Source: Burkholderiales bacterium (GTDB lineage: Bacteria > Pseudomonadota > Gammaproteobacteria > Burkholderiales > Burkholderiaceae_D). Taken from it: a stretch of 45,580 nucleotides of DNA. Shown one piece after another: positions 43,277 to 45,580 of the stretch; the first letter of the stretch is position 1; each line of letters opens with the position of its first letter. Both the position numbers and the translations under genes were made by a program. The stretch is from the NCBI GenBank assembly GCA_016200895.1, contig JACQDX010000065.1, positions 1-45,580 on the forward strand. Direction: 5' to 3'. The notes beneath the pieces were generated by a model. It searched no databases, was not told the origin of the DNA, and worked only from the letters and a program-made list of their open reading frames with translations.

Positions 43277-45382
43277 ATGGCCCGTAAGACCCCCATTGAG
43301 CGCTACCGCAATATCGGTATTTCCGCTCACATTGATGCCGGTAAAACAACAACGACAGAACGTGTACTGTTTTACACAGGTGTAAACCATAAAATTGGTG
43401 AAGTGCATGATGGCGCGGCTACCATGGACTGGATGGAGCAAGAGCAGGAACGTGGTATTACCATTACTTCTGCTGCGACCACATGCTTCTGGAAGGGCAT
43501 GGCGAACAACTTCCCTGAGCATCACATCAACATCATCGATACACCAGGCCACGTTGACTTCACGATTGAAGTTGAGCGTTCCATGCGTGTTCTCGATGGC
43601 GCCTGCATGGTTTACTGTGCAGTAGGTGGCGTTCAGCCTCAGTCTGAAACCGTATGGCGTCAGGCTAACAAGTACAAAGTCCCACGTTTGGCATTCGTCA
43701 ACAAGATGGACCGTACTGGCGCGAACTTCTTCAAAGTGTACGATCAAATGCGCGCACGTTTGAAAGCCAACCCAGTTCCTCTGCAAGTACCTATCGGTGC
43801 TGAAGACCTGTTCGAAGGCGTTATCGATCTGGTCAAGATGAAAGCGATTATTTGGGATGCAGCATCTCAGGGTATGAAATTTGAATACCGTGATATCCCT
43901 GAAAACCTGTTGGCTGACGCAAAAAAATGGCGTGAAAACATGGTTGAAGCAGCTGCTGAAGCCAGTGAAGAGTTGATGAACAAATACCTTGAAGAAGGTG
44001 ATTTGACTGAAGAAGAAATCAAAGCTGCTTTGCGCCAACGTACTATCGCTTCTGAAATCGTTCCTATGATGTGCGGTACTGCATTTAAGAACAAGGGTGT
44101 TCAGGCGATGTTGGATGCGGTCGTTGAATACCTGCCATCGCCATTGGACATCCCACCAGTTCCAGGTCTGAACGAAGATGACGAACCAGTTGTCCGTAAA
44201 GCTGAAGATACAGAGAAATTCTCTGCACTGGCATTCAAAATCGCAACTGATCCATTCGTTGGTCAATTGTGCTTTATCCGTTGCTACTCCGGTACATTGA
44301 ATTCTGGCGACAGCGTTTACAACTCTGTTAAAGAGAAAAAAGAACGTATCGGCCGTCTGGTTCAAATGCATGCGAACCAACGTGAAGAAATCAAGGAAAT
44401 GATGGCGGGTGATATCGCTGCGGTTGTTGGTCTGAAAGACACAACTACTGGTGATACGCTGTGCGATGAAAAAGCAATTGTTGTTCTGGAGCGCATGATA
44501 TTCCCAGAGCCAGTTATTTCTCAGGCAGTTGAGCCAAAAACCAAAGCTGACCAGGAAAAAATGGGTCTGGCATTGAACCGTCTGGCCGCTGAAGATCCAT
44601 CTTTCCGCGTACGTACTGACGAAGAATCTGGTCAAACAATTATCGCCGGTATGGGCGAGTTGCATCTGGATATTATCGTTGACCGTATGAAGCGTGAATT
44701 CAACGTTGAAGCCACAGTGGGTAAACCACAAGTTGCTTACCGCGAAACTATCCGCAAAACTTGCGAAGAAATCGAAGGTAAATTCGTTAAGCAATCCGGT
44801 GGCCGTGGTCAGTATGGTCACGTTGTTCTGAAGATCGAGCCGCAAGAACCAGGTAAAGGCTTTGAATTCGTTGACGCGATCAAAGGCGGTACAGTTCCAC
44901 GTGAATACATCCCTGCAGTTGAAAAAGGTGTTCGCGAAACACTGACTTCCGGTGTATTGGCTGGCTACCCAGTTGTTGACGTTAAAGTTACACTGTTCTT
45001 CGGTTCCTACCATGACGTTGACTCCAACGAAAACGCCTTCCGTATGGCGGGTTCGATGGCGTTCAAAGATGGCTGCCGTAAAGCAAGTCCAGTTATCCTG
45101 GAGCCAATGATGGCTGTTGAAGTAGAAACACCTGAAGACTACGCTGGTACAGTCATGGGTGATCTGTCTTCACGTCGCGGTATGGTTCAAGGTATGGACG
45201 AAATCGCTGGCGGCGGTGGCAAGATCATCAAAGCTGAAGTACCTTTGTCTGAGATGTTTGGTTACTCCACATCCCTGCGTTCTGCTACACAAGGTCGTGC
45301 AACATATTCCATGGAATTCAAGCACTACTCTGAAGCACCTAAGAACGTGATTGACGCTATCGTCACATCCAAAGCTAAGTAA
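43277..45382 (+). CDS. fusA: Elongation factor G
   Basis: A 701-residue translational GTPase that drives ribosomal translocation. G1 [12 protein letters not shown], the switch region [16 protein letters not shown]3 DTPGHVDFT and G4 NKMDRTGA are all present, and domains II-V follow through to [13 protein letters not shown]. Length is normal for EF-G1. TAGGA is seven bases before the start. Codon use is strongly biased, as expected for a highly expressed gene. Confidence 0.98.
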   Translation: MARKTPIERYRNIGISAHIDAGKTTTTERVLFYTGVNHKIGEVHDGAATMDWMEQEQERGITITSAATTCFWKGMANNFPEHHINIIDTPGHVDFTIEVERSMRVLDGACMVYCAVGGVQPQSETVWRQANKYKVPRLAFVNKMDRTGANFFKVYDQMRARLKANPVPLQVPIGAEDLFEGVIDLVKMKAIIWDAASQGMKFEYRDIPENLLADAKKWRENMVEAAAEASEELMNKYLEEGDLTEEEIKAALRQRTIASEIVPMMCGTAFKNKGVQAMLDAVVEYLPSPLDIPPVPGLNEDDEPVVRKAEDTEKFSALAFKIATDPFVGQLCFIRCYSGTLNSGDSVYNSVKEKKERIGRLVQMHANQREEIKEMMAGDIAAVVGLKDTTTGDTLCDEKAIVVLERMIFPEPVISQAVEPKTKADQEKMGLALNRLAAEDPSFRVRTDEESGQTIIAGMGELHLDIIVDRMKREFNVEATVGKPQVAYRETIRKTCEEIEGKFVKQSGGRGQYGHVVLKIEPQEPGKGFEFVDAIKGGTVPREYIPAVEKGVRETLTSGVLAGYPVVDVKVTLFFGSYHDVDSNENAFRMAGSMAFKDGCRKASPVILEPMMAVEVETPEDYAGTVMGDLSSRRGMVQGMDEIAGGGGKIIKAEVPLSEMFGYSTSLRSATQGRATYSMEFKHYSEAPKNVIDAIVTSKAK

Positions 45383-45396
45383 TAAAGAATCAAAGG

Positions 45397-45423
45397 CCTG
45401 CCCCATGCCGGGGTAGGTTTTCT
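45397..45423 (+). terminator. Intrinsic terminator/attenuator between fusA and tuf
   Basis: CCTGCCCC pairs with GGGGTAGG (8 bp with one G-U, loop ATGCC) and is followed by TTTTCT. It sits 14 bases after the fusA stop and 37 bases before tuf; partial read-through would set the EF-G to EF-Tu ratio. Confidence 0.6.
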
Positions 45424-45460
45424 ATTGTTGATAAATCGTTCTTTTTGAAGGAAGAATAAA

Positions 45461-45580
45461 ATGGCAAAAGGTAAGTTCGAGCGCACCAAGCCGCACGTCA
45501 ACGTCGGTACAATTGGCCACGTTGATCACGGTAAAACTACACTGACAGCAGCGATTGCAACAGTCCTGTCGAAAAAATTC
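45461..45580 (+). CDS. tuf: Elongation factor Tu, 5' part (cut by window end)
   Basis: The last 120 bases encode the first 40 residues of EF-Tu: [20 protein letters not shown], then the P-loop [21 protein letters not shown] lies upstream of the ATG. It completes the order rpsL-rpsG-fusA-tuf. Confidence 0.96.
   Translation, partial: MAKGKFERTKPHVNVGTIGHVDHGKTTLTAAIATVLSKKF

Noticed and set aside
43271..45013. 580-codon open frame on the minus strand opposite fusA
   Set aside because: It is the antisense shadow of a gene with very biased codon use; its Asn/Phe/Cys-rich translation resembles no protein and fusA is certain.
1..45580. CRISPR array, tRNA or rRNA genes, prophage or plasmid functions
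   Set aside because: No regularly spaced direct repeats, cloverleaf-like sequence, rRNA, integrase or replication genes were recognised by eye.

Overview
The window looks like a chromosomal segment of a betaproteobacterium of the Burkholderiales, most likely Oxalobacteraceae (Undibacterium/Herbaspirillum-like). This is judged from the 87-residue second IF-1, the ribosomal protein S12 start, the Porin_4-type porin, the lipB-lipA/ybeD/dat/dacA block and the roughly 50% GC texture. The assignment is by family resemblance only. No tRNA, rRNA or CRISPR array was seen.

Layout. 1-1422: a complete IS4-family element, then infA (IF-1). 2.4-6.8 kb: a decayed LysR gene, an alpha/beta-hydrolase lipoprotein, a LysR regulator divergent from a secreted metallo-beta-lactamase-fold hydrolase, and a glutathione transferase. 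6.8-10.1 kb: a double-domain KaiC-like ATPase overlapping a hybrid histidine kinase. 10.4-17.3 kb: a more A+T-rich, partly decayed stretch with a frameshifted VioB-type ferritin-like remnant, a porin, a periplasmic binding protein, a membrane hybrid kinase and a second kinase with an internal deletion. 17.3-22.4 kb: a repeat element, a serine hydrolase, a dehalogenase-like hydrolase divergent from an AraC regulator, a small secreted protein and a GFA-family protein. 22.5-24.3 kb: a DGPF/YCII protein and an ECF42-type sigma factor, with two near-identical divergent promoter motifs upstream. 24.3-33.9 kb: the cell-envelope/lipoate block dacA-dat-ybeD-lipB-lipA (minus strand), split by two groups of accessory genes and several palindromic repeats. 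34.0-41.8 kb: a hydrolase, a 2Fe-2S ferredoxin, a VanZ-family membrane protein, a four-gene MCE/Mla-type lipid transporter and a phosphoethanolamine transferase. 42.1-45.6 kb: the str operon (rpsL-rpsG-fusA-tuf).

The most unexpected points are: (1) the rpsL in the str operon encodes only the first 72 residues of S12 followed by unrelated sequence, so it cannot be a normal S12 gene; (2) two copies of TGTCGAA-N16-CGACTATG drive, divergently, the ECF42 operon and a GFA-family gene, which suggests a small sigma regulon; (3) a KaiC-like protein without KaiA/KaiB is coupled to a hybrid kinase; (4) a ~102-nt inverted-repeat element is present in two diverged copies, with other palindromic repeats at the break points of the lip/dac block; (5) a REC-kinase gene has lost the core of its ATP-binding domain.
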